From NCBI GenBank assembly GCA_017590115.1, contig JAGGNK010006559.1, positions 12,168,162-12,232,161 of the forward strand: DNA of 64,000 nt. The letters run 5' to 3'. Below are positions 14,517-27,384 of this stretch, piece by piece (positions within the stretch are counted from its first letter, which is position 1; each line of letters starts with the position of its first letter). The position numbers were made by a program, and so were the translations under genes. Source of the DNA: Montifringilla adamsi. Taxonomy: Eukaryota > Chordata > Aves > Passeriformes > Passeridae. The notes under the pieces were generated by a model. The model did no database searches. It worked only from the letters and a program-made list of their open reading frames with translations, and was not told the origin of the DNA.

Positions 14517-17500
14517 TTTTTAAAAAGTTTGGTTTTTTGTTTTTTTTTTTTTTTTTGTTCTTTGGGACATAATTTCTCCTACTCATCACCATTAGCCACA
14601 GCCTGCATGCAATTTTCAGTGGTTAGAGTTTTTGTAGTTTTGGTTTTGCAGCAGTTTTTATGAGGAAGTTAATCTGACCTTTGTTACTTTGATTTTAAAA
14701 CATTCAATTAGCTTTCATTTTTTTTCCTACTTATCCTTCCGTGGAGGTCTGAGTACTTACTGACGGTGATATTGGGTGGAAAACAACAGCTGACAGGGTA
14801 AAGAGAATTTTTTCCTTATTTACAGCACTTTGCTGAAAGAGGATGCAAATTATTTTGTTTCAATAAAAATGGGAAACAGCATTTAAAAAGTTTGTGTCTG
14901 GATTCTGAATTACTGAAGTCACCTATAGGAAATTTTTGGCCTGGAGACTGACAGAAGAGGAAGGTAACTAGCAAACACTAAGAGCAGCGGAACTAAAGGA
15001 GTTTTAGATTGAAGAGTGATTTCTCTTTGAGCAACAAAAGGACAATAAGAGTCAGTGAAAATCCTTCCCTTGACATCTGCCATGTTGCTAACCCCTTAGA
15101 GCAGTATTTCACACTAGTCCTTTGGCATCTGGCTCTTTTCCAAGGTTATGCTGTCATTCTTTCCTGAATCTGCATGACTCTGCCAAGAGATTTCTTTTTA
15201 TAAATATACATCTCAAGTAAGCTCAGGCCTGAGATGCATTTAATACTTCAAGTGCAAGAGCTTGAAAAACCTCAGTCTATATAAGTGCTTTGCAGGGACT
15301 ATCATGAACTTGGCAGAGAGCAAAGATGAGGCTCACAGTTGTACTGTGTTGAATGTTCTTAGGGCTCCTAGGCATCAGGAATACTGGGTCCTGCACAGGG
15401 ATCCCGTATTCTATAATTTGGTGAGGAAAAAACTTAGCATGACTTTTGATGAAGTTGTAGCTAATGGACACAACTGGAAATGAAACAGTGAACAGGACAC
15501 CTGGACTGGTAAGGGAGATGGGTCAGGCCTCAAGATAGAGATAAAGACAGATACCGATAAAACAGGTTGTAGGAAGAACCATCCATTACAAGGAATATGA
15601 ACTGTAAGAAAAAAAAGGAAAGTATTAACCAGTGGAACACATTCTTGCAGGTCACAAAAGCAATAAATGCACGATAGCTTCACATTTTCTGATTTCTGGT
15701 CAACTTTGAACTGCTTTTACTGCATAAGAATTTAAGAGATTGTTTATAGAATACTGGTACACATGAAGAAATTGATCCTCTGACAAGTAACTTGCAGCCT
15801 GGCTAAGAATGCTACTCCAGGATTCTTTCTACAGTACAGAAATTATTTTCGCAATCCTAGCCCCATAATCCTGTCCCCCATAATCTTCGTCCAAAACAAT
15901 GTATTTTCTATTGAAGTTGAGTTGCTGGCCTTTTTATAATTGTTACAGTAAAAAATAATCATGAAGCTATGATATATGAATATTGCACTGAAACCAGCTT
16001 CTTAACAATATAACAATAGTTCAATCAGCTGCAGCATTGGTTCAAGTGCATTAATTGCCAAAAACCAAAACCAGAAGCTTATGAGAGCCTCTTCTAGTCA
16101 TTATCAGACATTAACTGCATTGATTCAGAAGCACTTTTCTCTTACATAATATTACTTACACCATCAGTATAGGTGTGCTGAAACATCAGTTTTGAACAAT
16201 ATCAGTGTTGTTGCTCCATAAAAAGGCAAAAAAGTGAGTCTTCAATAACCAAATGATAGACAGACTCTTAGATTTTTCATGTTCCCAAGTGGCAGACGTT
16301 GAAGTTTCAGGCTATGGATGAAATATACATGATACATTCCTCAGCTAATTATTTGTCAGTATATTAATAAATCACACCAGTCCCTGCAAGGCTATCTAAA
16401 TTTAGAAGGTTCATGAGTTGTAATATATAATTAATACCCTTAGATTGGATGGCTCAAAGGCAAGTGATTTCCTGATCTCATGTGAAGTAGAGAACATTTA
16501 TCATTGTCCAAATCACGAATTGCCATCATGTCTGCTTTTTGGGACTGTGTATAAATGTTTCTGTCATTTACTCTGGTTCATGAGAAGAAAACCGAAAATA
16601 TATAAGAAGCAGAGACAGATTTTTTTAAAACTCATGAAGTTGTGTTTATGAATGATAAAGGAATAAAATCCTATATGTGCACATAAGGGTAATGAAATGA
16701 CATTTGATCATAATTATCAGTGGGAGATTTACCACTGATATCACAAGATTGTTGTCAGGTCACAGATATTTATGTGCAAATACCTGTATGCAAAATTTTC
16801 TAATCATTCAGGCATGTGTCTTCATGTTCTCCAATCTCTTCTCAAAATGTTCAAATGTTCAAAATGTTCCCAAAAGCCTTTTGGGAAGATGGTCCTCACA
16901 GCTTCCTGCACATTTCTAGCCCTTTTCTCTGTGGCTCTCCATAGGAGTTTTTTCCTGGTCTTATTCTCTTTTCTTGTGTTTTATTTTTGCATGTCATTAT
17001 TCAAGTGGGAGGAACCAGTGTACAGAATTCATTTTTCCCCAGATGCAAAGAAAACGTGGTTCTTGCACAGTTTGTTAATCTTGCCAGAGTGATACACTCT
17101 ACAATGGTTTTTACATATCTGCAAGGTTTCTACAGGTAGGACTGCAGACAAATGTACAGGTTGACAGAAGATAGTGTGTTTGTACATTTCTCCTCCACTT
17201 TTCTATCATTCACAAAGGCAAGCTTTTTTTCTGAGAAAAATTGCCAAAGAGTATGAATTAAGTTACAGAATCACAGAACTGAGTTCTACAAAAATGCTTC
17301 TGCTTTTCTCTATAGACATGAATTCTCCTGTCTGAATAGAATATTACCTGACCAGGAAAGCATCCCTTCAATATCAGGCTACCAAAAGCAGAGCTCCCTC
17401 CTCTCCTTCAGACCTTCTCCAGTATCTTTCTGACCACTGTGGATAGGACAACCATACAGTCCTTCCCACTGTGGAGAAAATAAGCAAACCCTTCACTGAT

Positions 17501-18079
17501 AAGGTTACTTCCCCCCAGGTTTGTGACAAAATTTATGCCATCATTTATGTGGTATTATTTACACAATTGACTTCTCAAAGCTCTAACAAGCAGATGGCTT
17601 AAAATCTTCTGAAATTCTGTGATTAGAATGGAGTCTGTAACTCCAACTGCAATAAGGCTGACCATTTTTATCCTGTCTCTTAGGTCACATGTGACCCACT
17701 CCACTCAGAAAAGGTAGAGTGCAAGCAGAAAAAGTAGAGGACATCAAGAATCAGAGGCAGAAAATGAAGGTGATAAATTTTTTATCATATAATAAAAGAG
17801 GAGAAAAAGTAACCATCTCCAGGTCAAGGAAAAGGAAAATAAAAACATAGCTAATGGCTCCATAGTGACAAGTGCTGAAATACCAGCTTTTGAAGTGAAC
17901 TTTCTTTCAAGTTACCTAATTCCTTGAAATATTCCTTGAAATTCTTCTGCAATTGAACCTACTTTTGCAATTGCAGTTTAGGCCACTTCTTGCCTGTGTG
18001 TACAGATACACAGGCAACATTGAATGTAGACTCAGTAGCATTAGAGAAAAAGGCCACCTGAATAAAATCCTGTTTCTCA

Positions 18080-18637
18080 TCTCTGACTTGACTTGATGTC
18101 CTGGCAGCAGCTGGGATGGAATTCGTTTTGTTCTCAGCAGCTGGTGCAACGCTGTGTTTCAGATTTAGTATGAGATGTTTAGAACACACTGATGTCTTTG
18201 GTGTTGCTCAGTAGTGCTTACCCAAAGTCAAGGACTTTTCAGTGTCATGATCTGACAGTGAAGTTTTGCAAGTAGCTGGGGGTGAGCAAAGATGGGACAG
18301 CTGATTCAAAGTGGCCAAGGGGACATTCCACGCCTTCACATGTCATGCTTAGCATAAGAGCTGAGGCGAATCGGCCATGTGCCATGGACAGCTGCTCAGG
18401 AACAGGCTGAGCACTGGTCACTGTGTGGTGAACAACAGCATTGTGCATCACTTGATTTCCTTGGGTTTAATTCCTCTCTAACCCTCCTTTTAATTGTTAT
18501 CATTATTATAATTAGTACTATTATATTTACTTTGTTTTGATTGTTAAACTATTACTATCTTAACCCAACAGGGTGGGGAAGAGGTAGCAGGAGCTGATGC
18601 ATAGCACTTAATTGCCAGCCAGAGTTAAAGCATGGCA
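18080..18637 (+). mobile_element. Solo LTR of an avian endogenous retrovirus
   Basis: The pattern matches a common bird LTR: AACACACTGATGTCTTTGGTGTTGCTCAG, then GCTGGGGGTGAGCAAAGATGGGACAGCTGA, a repeated CATTGTGCATCACTTGATT region, an ATTATTATAATTAG stretch, TTGATTGTTAAACTATTACTATCTTAACCC, and an end at GCCAGCCAGAGTTAAAGCATGGCA (3' CA at about 18637). The 5' edge is approximate. No retroviral internal region lies next to it, so it is a solo LTR. The family name is not certain from reading alone. Confidence 0.8.
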
Positions 18638-19149
18638 CCTGCTTTCAGCAACTATTTTCTTGGCTTTCACATCCATAAATTTATTTCACAAATATACATA
18701 GATAAGTGATCAGAAGAAAACTTGTTCCTGTGCTTTTTTTTCCACTGGATCCTTACTTTTTTTAACTCAGAAAACCCATTATATGGGTACAAATAAAACT
18801 TAGATTTCAGGTAGGAAGTCTCTGTTTTCATGCTACCTCCTTGCTGTCTTTATTTTGAAAGATCTTTTGCCATATATGTACAAAACAGAATTATTATTTT
18901 TATCGCCTCCCTTCTGACATCTTCAATGCCTATTTGTTTCACCACTTCAGGACTACAGTGAAAATAATGATGGCTTCTCTGTCACCTATTACTCAGTGTT
19001 CTAGGATGACTTTATGTTGCTTGTATCCCCAATCCTCTGTTGTGCTCATGCTAGATATTGAGTTTTGTGCTTTTTCAACTAGATCTGAAAGCGAAGAGGG
19101 GGAGAAGGAGAAGCAGCGGAATGTCTGAGGTGGCTGTATTCAAAAACAT

Positions 19150-19677
19150 AAAGATAAGAGCTTCAGGTCTCTTTCTCACAGACTGTGTTGTCTGCGGCAC
19201 AAGCAGTGGGCAAGAGCTCTCCTTTGCTCCTAGTTAAGATGTTTTTTTTTTTTGCTAGTTGAGACAGAGAAGTTCCCCGGACTCTGTTTTTTCTTTTTCT
19301 TAGAACTGATCAGCCTTGCTGTGGACTGAAAACCTAGAAAAACACCAGGAGCTCACACCTGTGGCTCACCAGGGCCTGGAGCACAGCATTTTCCAGCACA
19401 GCAGGGACTGATAAGAGACTGAGTGAGCCAAATTACAACCCACGAAAAGGACTCCCTGAATTTGCCATCTCTTCAGAACAGTGAGAGGTTCCATTATTTA
19501 ATATTATTCATTTTTCCATAGTTGTGAGTACTTTGCTTGTTAAATAAACAGGTTTTTCCACTTCTCTCAAAGAAGGTTCATGTTTCTCAAACTGGTGGGT
19601 AGAAGGGCTTCTTGAATTTGCTTTTTAAAGGGACCCCATTTGGAGGCTTCCTGCCAAATTTGCCCTAAATCAGGACA
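19150..19677 (+). mobile_element. Second avian LTR, different family, plus orientation
   Basis: The blocks GTGGGCAAGAGCTCTCCTTTGCTCCTAGTTAAGATG, CCATCTCTTCAGAACAGTGAGAGGTTC and TTAAATAAACAGGTTTTTCCAC resemble a known avian LTR. The last of these includes an AATAAA polyadenylation signal at 19543-19548. The 3' end is near CCAAATTTGCCCTAAATCAGGACA (about 19677). The 5' border is uncertain. No internal retroviral genes are seen between this LTR and the one ending at 18637. Confidence 0.7.
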
Positions 19678-22518
19678 CTCAGAAAGTGCTGCCTGCTGAA
19701 TGTAGAGGCAAAGACTACAGAGGGAATCATTGACATGCTCTGTCAAAGACATCATTTTCAATATCTCTGCCTACTAACTTACCTTACCCATATTATGGGA
19801 GAAAAATTGATCATCCTGCATCTCTTCTCATATATTTCATGAAGATATTTTTATTCTTTTATGCAACTGATGCTGTAACTGTGAGAGGGTTTTCTGTAAT
19901 TCACTGCTGGTTTTCATCAGTATTTTCAGAAGACTCTGCTATAATCTATAAGTTTAGGATTGAAAATTTGCAAATAATGTTTTTCTCTGTTACCCTTATT
20001 TGGCATTATTATACAAAATAAAATTATTAGTTTGTTGTTATATTTATTATATTTTATTAGTCTTATTGTAATGTAAAGAGTTGAATGTGGAAATCTAAGA
20101 TAAACATATTTGAATGGATTAGTTGCTGCTTCTGCAGTGGTCTTCTAAATGGTTATGTGATTTGTACATCTACCACACACTAATAAATATTGAATATCTT
20201 GTTATTTGAAATAAATGCCTGTAAGTCTGGTCAGTATAGAAACAAAAGATAGCTTATTAAAAGCATGAGAATTACTTTTCCTCTTCTGAAAACAGAAGAA
20301 GTCTATAATGCCATTGCTTTTCTGAATGCAGAATTTCCTGTTATAATGATTACAATAAACAGACAGAAACAATTATAACAATCAGACCTTGAAGTTTACA
20401 TATTTCATTATATCAAAGGGAAAAATTCTCCTTATAGAACTTGCAAGCAGCTTCAAACATATGTTTTATAAAGTGATTTCCTTTTTTGTAATTTAAAAGT
20501 TAAATGTGTCTGCTCCAACAGACCAGAAATATTTTCCTTACTATAGGAATATTTTGTATGAATGACATATCTCTTGCTCCAAATTGTTCTTGAATGTAAA
20601 AGTGCTTGTACACTGATAAAATATTAAAATTCTTTCTTAAGGAGTTCTTAAGTTTTCCAACATATTGAATTTAATTTTTATCTCTCTTCTATGGTTTAAT
20701 TCTGGAGATTTTACTACAGAACTACAGAAATGTTAAGAAACTAGATATTCACTAATATTTTTAGGGACATATCTTTAGAGATATCAGTACCTATACATGG
20801 AATGTCTTAAAATTACAAAAGTACTGTACCTGAAGGTGATGGACTGAGTTCTTTGATCTCTCCTCCTTTTTTTGGTTGAAGGGTAAAATCAGACACTTCA
20901 AATGTTCCAGTTTAGACCTGGGGGAAAAACAATGCTTGTTCTGTTATGTACTTGAAAAGTGGAAGATTTATTTTAAGAGAGATTGATGGTTAACACAGTA
21001 AAGAAAGGGCAAGAATAATACCTAAAAATAATATGAAAGAAAGAGTAAAAGATTAAGATATTTTGTTTCAGATTTTTTTACTGAGGCAAAGCACACCAAT
21101 CTTTTTAAATTGTTTGCCTGTCTTTGTGTTTTCATTTTGTCCTACTGTGCTGCTTAGGATCATTCCAATCAGCACTAAAATGCATGTATTGTTTAACAAC
21201 ACCCATAGACCATTTTTCCTATCTGGAACACATCTCCAAAACACACAAGGTGATCAATCAATGCGGAGACAATGCATCACGGAAATGCAATCTAGACAGT
21301 GAACAAGTTCATAGGAAAAAATAAGATCATCTTTCATTCCAGGTTTATAATCTCTGAATAACAATTTCTAATTCAAATTTGTTGTACTGCAGCTCCAACA
21401 AGGCAAAATAGCTTAAATTTAAAAAAAAACCCTCTGAAGTTAAATACATAATTTTTCTCAACATCAAATTTGAAAGAAACTGTTCTATAAAAAAATATAC
21501 TACCTTTTAAACACCTGTCCATTTTGCTGAAAAATTAATCTGATAGAAAATCATAAAGAAGTCATAGAGGTCTTTTTTAATCAAAATACACAATTTTTTG
21601 TATTCACATTGTGATAATAGTCACAGTCACACCATGAGGCAGGGTTTCTCCTAAGACAGACCACATGCTAAGTACGTGCTAGCACTCCATTTATGTGGTG
21701 GCTACACTCTGATCCAAGGTATGTTCATACCAGTATAAGTTTGTATATTCTTAAATGTTGATTTTTGGCATATGCAAAGTGGATATAATTTTGTTTTTAA
21801 TGAAATAAAAATATTACATGGGAAAAATATTAGCACCATTTATAAGCTGGAGAAGAATTGCTTCCATTCTTCATGGGTAGTAATAGACAAAGGTTTGTAA
21901 CAAAGAATGAAGGTTAATTAAATATTTTTAGGCATCTCAGTCCAATAGGAAAGGAGCTATGGACAAGGTGACTGTACTAAGAAACATTGCAACTTAATGA
22001 ATGGCAAAGGGACCTCTATGTACTACCCTATAAAGTCAAGGTCAGAGAAAAAAAATGCTTCCTGAAAAAACTGGTTACAGGCTACATAAAAGGTTTTGAC
22101 TATTTTTAAGAAGATTTTGAAAAATAAATCAATGTGGAAGGATGTAGCAAATTTATTTTGTATTATTTTAATCCCTCCTTTCATGGTATGATTATTTTGC
22201 AATCCTGAGCTATCAATTTACTGAATATTCAGTCTTGAATAGGGATTAAAGTATAATAAACTACTCAACACAAGCACCCTGTCTGAGGACCAGATTTGGA
22301 TTTTGTATTCAGGACTGTGCAGTATAATGAGAGACAAAGATTCCTCCTCTGACCTGTTCCAGTTCAATCATCCTGCATCATATTGCTCAATTTTACCCAT
22401 GGCTGAGAAAAGACAATAGTTACGAGTGAGTCACAATACAATTGTATGGTATATTCCAAGTTATACTTGCGACAAAAATTATTTACTTTTCTTTCAGTCT
22501 CTCCATAACTTTCTGACA

Positions 22519-22664
22519 GTTTTATATAGAACTAGTTTTATAGTTTTTTATATATAAAACTATATATAGTTATATATATATAGTTTATATATATATAGTT
22601 TATATATAGTTATATATAAAACTATATATAGTTTTTATATATAAAACTGTAGTTTTATATAGAA
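22519..22664. repeat. TA-rich palindromic repeat cluster
   Basis: About 145 bp of TATATAGTT/AACTATATA units. The same 14-mer, AGTTTTATATAGAA, marks both ends (22519 and 22651). Many short inverted copies (TATATAAAAC and its complement) could extrude cruciforms. Typical of replication-slippage-prone AT DNA; no gene. Confidence 0.9.
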
Positions 22665-25600
22665 CAGCTAAGCCACTTAGAGAAATACAATACAACAGCT
22701 GTGAACTTCTATTTGTAAAATTCTTGCATTTAAGATATGAATTTTTTATTGAATTTATTATTGAATATGTGTGTGCTTCCTTTTCCTTATTATTTTTGTA
22801 TCTGTGTGATTTATAGTTTCAGACCTATAATCAATAGCAAGTGCCTGCCTGGAAAAAATGTCCTGCCATTGTTAGAATTTTTGGAGGAAGAAAAGTCTGT
22901 CTCACACAAATATTTTATTTAGATTTTTCTTGCTCTTGCTAATCTGAAATCAATAATCTATTTGAACCTGCAGGCAAAATTAGGATGCACTCATCAAGAG
23001 TGAGACTGGTGGCCCTCACCGCAGAAAACAAAATTTGTGTGTTTCCTGAGAAGACAGGAGGCCGAGACAGGACCCCCTCACAGCTCTTACCCACGCAGGC
23101 AGCTGACAGGGAATGTGTGAGGAAATACAGGTGCATCTTAATGCAGTTCACAGGCTGCTGGCAAGGCTCCGCACACGGGCTCCCTGCACTCAGCCCTTTG
23201 AGACTGTGAGGATGGCTGCATCCCTGGCTGCTGCACACCATGTCGGTGAGAAAATCAAAGCTCACATTTAAAAAAAAAAAAAAAAAATCCTTTGCTTTGT
23301 CAGACAACTGGGAACTTGTCAGCAGAAGCAAGTCAAAACACATGAGCTGATTCCAGGTGGGCTTGTGCCTTTTCCAGGCACATGGAAATTTTCCAGATAT
23401 TTTGTCTAATATAGCTAAAAATGAAAACCACAATCACAGCATTACTGTAACTAGGCTTTTCTGTAGCTGCATTTTTATTTTATCCACTGGGTTAGATACA
23501 CTGAAAAGCTGATTTCTAAATGCCCTCAAATGATACTGAGCAAATTTCCTCATTTTGCTGGGAGAAGAAGAGGTACTACAGGGAACTTGCTTCATTTATA
23601 CAGTAGCATAGCCAGATATATAAGCCAGAAACCTCACTGGTTGTCTGCCAGTCTGAAATGAGCACGTGAATATTTTCTATCATGTTAATGGCAACTAAAA
23701 TAGCAGTTTTTCATCCTTATCAGAGTGATTCCAGATGAAACTATCCCATAAAAACAACAGTGCTTGCTTAATATACAAGAAAATGCTGTGCTTGACTACA
23801 TTTTCTCTATATTCTTAAAACCTTGTCAGAAGCCATACTAATTTTTCTCAAATAAATACATCAGGGCTAGGCAAAGAAGTCTCCCCAACAATGAAAAAGA
23901 GAGATGAAATAGTAGGTAAATGCTCTACAAAATATTTCAACAATAACAGTTTAAGAATTTGAAATAATCAAGCTTTTCGTTATTGCTGGCTCTAAGCAAA
24001 ACTGTTCTTCATTTATAGTTTGCTATTCCAAAAACCTGCTAATAAAACTGGTGCCTTAGGACATATCAGAGCTAGTGCCAGCTGGGAATCAACCCAGTCA
24101 GTTTAATCCAGTACTGAAGCTGAGTTTTCAGCTGACTTGGAATACAAACAGATAAACCTTATACCTGAAAGGATGTGGGTCATATCTATATGAAGTGCCA
24201 TGTAAGTTTGTCATGCTAGAATATGTGATCTAGACAGATTCTTCCTGAGGTGTACAGTCCATCCATACAGTACATCTTTTCTCAGATTTCTAATTTTTCC
24301 TAAGCTCTCTAATCTTCCTCCCTGTTCCTTTCTAAATTCCTCCAAGTAAATATGGTACATTTTTTCTTTCTTTCTTATCACAGAACTTATTTTATCCACA
24401 CTTTCTCATCTAGTATTCTTTGCTTCAGGCTGAAAATCCTGTGCCCTTCCTGCCAGCTGCAGCCTTGAAACATGTGGCTGCTTGCACATGCCTGCAATGA
24501 GGCAGGAGGAAGCTATAAACAAAGAGGTTCATCTTCAGACACCTTCAACAAATAAACCAGATATACAGAGACCAAAATTACACAGATGAGTATTTCATGG
24601 GGCATAAATCTACGCCCACACTATAAACGTTAAGGTTGAGTGCTCTTTAAAAATGTGTTCGGAATAAATCTCAAAGCTGGAAAACAGTAAGTGAATCCTT
24701 AATGTGTCATTAGAAATGAAGTCTGTAATACTTACAAAAATATATATTGTTATCAGGAGCACTCAACATAGCCAACTTGATCCATTTAGAGCTATATCTT
24801 CATATTGTCTTCCTTTTTGCCCATCCGTGCTTGCACAAATCTTTCCTGTAGGATTGCAAAAAGCACCATCATTCTGGGAAATGATAATTGTCATTAATAC
24901 TAAGCCCACCCAGGTAGTATGTGTGCATAAATCCTAGAAATAGGTTTTCCCCTAACGTGGATTTAGGAAGTATCATATCCATTCTGCGTACAGAATTAAA
25001 AACACTGATCACTGTTTAAAATGGAGTCTTTGAAATCATAGCAAACTCCTATAGAATAACTTATTAAAAAAAATAATACTGTCCACATTAACAAATTCTC
25101 ATGTTATTGTCTATGTCTGAGTTTGGATTTGTGTTTTGGTTTTTTTTTTTTTTTTTAATTATAGTTATAGACACTCACTTTTAACATACATTTTTAATTA
25201 GCTGTTAGGAGGACTTGATCATATATGCAGGCAGTGCTGCTACCAGAGAATGCAAGGACCAAATTCTATCTATATTCATATTAAATAGCTGTGTACTCCT
25301 GTATTGAAAAACCATGATTGGAATAACAAATTTCAATTATAGCCATATTTTGAACAAGATATCATCTGTGTTTTCAGATGAGCTGTTATTTCTCATAGTT
25401 CAATTTCCTGTAATGATACTTAATCTAACCCAAGTACTTTAAAACTAGCTTTTTTGATGGATACCCACTAGTAATTGAAATAGCAACCAATTAGTTTAAA
25501 AATGAGAATTTTAAGTTCATTACCTGTCCCCTGCAGAATATGCATGGACAATTTAGTCCTAGCCATAATTCACTCCTTGAAAAACTCTCATTTGTACTAT

Positions 25601-25867
25601 GAGGGACTATGAGAACCATATGCCCGGCTTTTATTTAGACTTTGATACAAAATACCTAATTTCTGGCACAAGTGATAGTCTCTCTAGAAATTAGATCCTT
25701 TTCTTTCCATGTGACTTCATTTGTGCATGGGAAAAATGATTGTTCAGATCAATATTTGCTGAGTAGCATTTCTGTCTTTTTCAGTTCTCATTTTGAAGCT
25801 AAGCCACTTACAGAATTTTTGTTGTTAAAAGACACATTTAATGATCCTAACGATGTTAATCTGTGTG

Positions 25868-25919
25868 TACAAGAACAGATGGATATAAAAGTATACAAGA
25901 ATAGATGGATATAAAAGTA
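25868..25919 (+). repeat. 26-bp tandem duplication
   Basis: Two copies of TACAAGAACAGATGGATATA plus AAAGTA, differing at one base (AACAGA versus AATAGA). Confidence 0.93.
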
Positions 25920-26159
25920 TCTGCCTACAGAATTTAATAGCTTTCAATAAGATTAGCTCCCCTGACTTTATGGATACCAAAGAAGATTACAAAATCCACT
26001 GAAACAGGCAGACATCTCAAGCCCATCATGTAGACAGGATTCCAGGCCATGCATCTCAGAAGACAAGTCAGAGCCAACTAACCAGAACTCAGGTGTCTGG
26101 AATTTGTTTTTCATACATTTAAGTCTTGATATAATAAAACCAGGGACATCTTATGTAAT

Positions 26160-26805
26160 CACTGCATGTTTGGGGTTGAAAGAAACCTCTGAAGTTCATC
26201 TAGTACAACAGCCCTGCTATAGCATGGTCACCCAGAAGAGACTGCATAGGATCCAGGAAGTTTTGAGTATCTTCAGAAGGGATCAAAACCTTCCTGGAGC
26301 CCGTTGCAGCATCCTACCACCCTCACAGAAGAGATGGCTGTTCTCACATTCAGATGAAATTTCCTCTGTTTCAGTCTGTGCCCCCTGTGCCTTGCCGTGT
26401 TGCTCTGCACCACCGAAAAAAGTGGTCTGTCCTCTTGACATCTGTCCTGGAGGTATTTGTACGCATAAGAATCTCTCTCAGTCTTCTCTTCCCCAGGCTA
26501 AAAAAGCCCAACTCTCTCATACTTTTCTCATGAAAGAGATGTTCCAGTCCCCTCATCATCTTCATAGCATTCTGCTGGAATCTCTTCAATAGTTTCTTCC
26601 ACTTCTTGTGCTGGAGAGCTCAGAACTCAACACATGACTCAGAAGCAGCCTAACCAGAGTAAAGAGGAAGGATTGCTTCCTTCAGCAATACTCTTCCTAG
26701 TACAGGCCAGGATACCATCTGCCTTCTTGGTCACAAGGGCACACAGCTCTTGGACAGTTTATTGTCCACCAGGACACCCCAGCTCCTTCTCCAAAGAGCT
26801 GCTTT
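26160..26805 (-). mobile_element. CR1 LINE 3' fragment, minus orientation
   Basis: The left end (GGTTGAAAGAAACCTCTGAAG) is the complement of the CR1 3' tail. Further right are the complements of the usual CR1 3' blocks (CTTCCCCAGGCTAAAAAAGCCC, CCAGCTCCTTCTCC). The minus strand holds remnants of the end of ORF2, the CR1 reverse transcriptase, with many breaks. 5'-truncated copies of this kind are the normal CR1 form in birds. Its open plus-strand reading is only the antisense of ORF2. Confidence 0.9.
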
Positions 26806-27318
26806 AATGGTCAACTCTGAATTATGATGAGATTGTCTTGCATAACTTTAAATACGCATTAAACACTCTAGGGTGGGAGAGAACAGCAGTATCCTTCTGC
26901 CAATCACAGGTGTTTCATTACAGTATGTATGTATAGAGTTGCTATATGTAACTTGTACTTCAAATTCTTGTATTATCAGATTTTCAAGACCTGACTGAAC
27001 AAAGCCCCAGACAAAGCAACCAGGTCTAATCCCAGAGCTGGCTCTTTTACAAGGAGGCCTTGAAGACCTCTTGAGCACCTTTCCAGCTGGTACTAACTGA
27101 TGAGTATGTGGACTTGCACAACCTCTTTTACACTGGATGGCAGCATAAAAATCCCTCCTGAACCTGAACTTTACAAATCTATGAATCTCAAGGGCTGGGT
27201 CTAAATGAGCACTTTGGTTCAGAGTGCTGCAGTTTTGAACTTCATCTCCTGAACCTATCCCCCGTTACAGTGCCTTAGCATGGTTCACAGGGCAGTTTTA
27301 ATTTATGCAAACTTGATT

Positions 27319-27384
27319 CCTTTAGGAGGAAAGTGGAAAGAAAACTCTTTTTATGGAGTTTTCTCTCCACTTTCCTCCTTAAGG
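27319..27384. repeat. Hairpin-forming inverted repeat, 29-bp arms, 8-base loop
   Basis: The left arm 27319-27347 (CCTTTAGGAGGAAAGTGGAA and onward) and right arm 27356-27384 are complementary at 27 of 29 positions around an 8-base loop, TTTTTATG. It is a stable stem on either strand. The same stem makes the overlapping open frames on both strands read similar peptides. It could be a small-RNA-precursor-like stem or a miniature transposon remnant; neither is shown. Confidence 0.85.

Larger units (their letters stand above)
12286..18079. other. AT-rich non-coding DNA with the 14.2-kb duplication copy
   Basis: Apart from the duplication and its (TA)n run, one 29-bp minus-strand segment (14761-14789) has very strong splice signals. 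A short AGAATCACAGAA-type motif at 17.27 kb may be a scrap of a CR1 tail. Nothing else is recognised. Confidence 0.55.
19678..26159. other. AT-rich non-coding DNA
   Basis: Contains the TA-palindrome cluster and a 26-bp tandem. A more GC-rich patch at 22.97-23.26 kb ends in an A-run (about 23269-23287) and holds a 164-codon minus-strand frame. The A-run suggests an old retroposed sequence, but none is recognised. Confidence 0.55.

Noticed and set aside
22939..23433. 164-codon minus-strand open frame
   Set aside because: It reads through a poly(T) run (a Phe string) and Cys/Ser-rich low-specificity sequence; more likely an old retroposed patch than a gene.
26104..26592. 162-codon plus-strand open frame
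   Set aside because: Antisense of CR1 ORF2.
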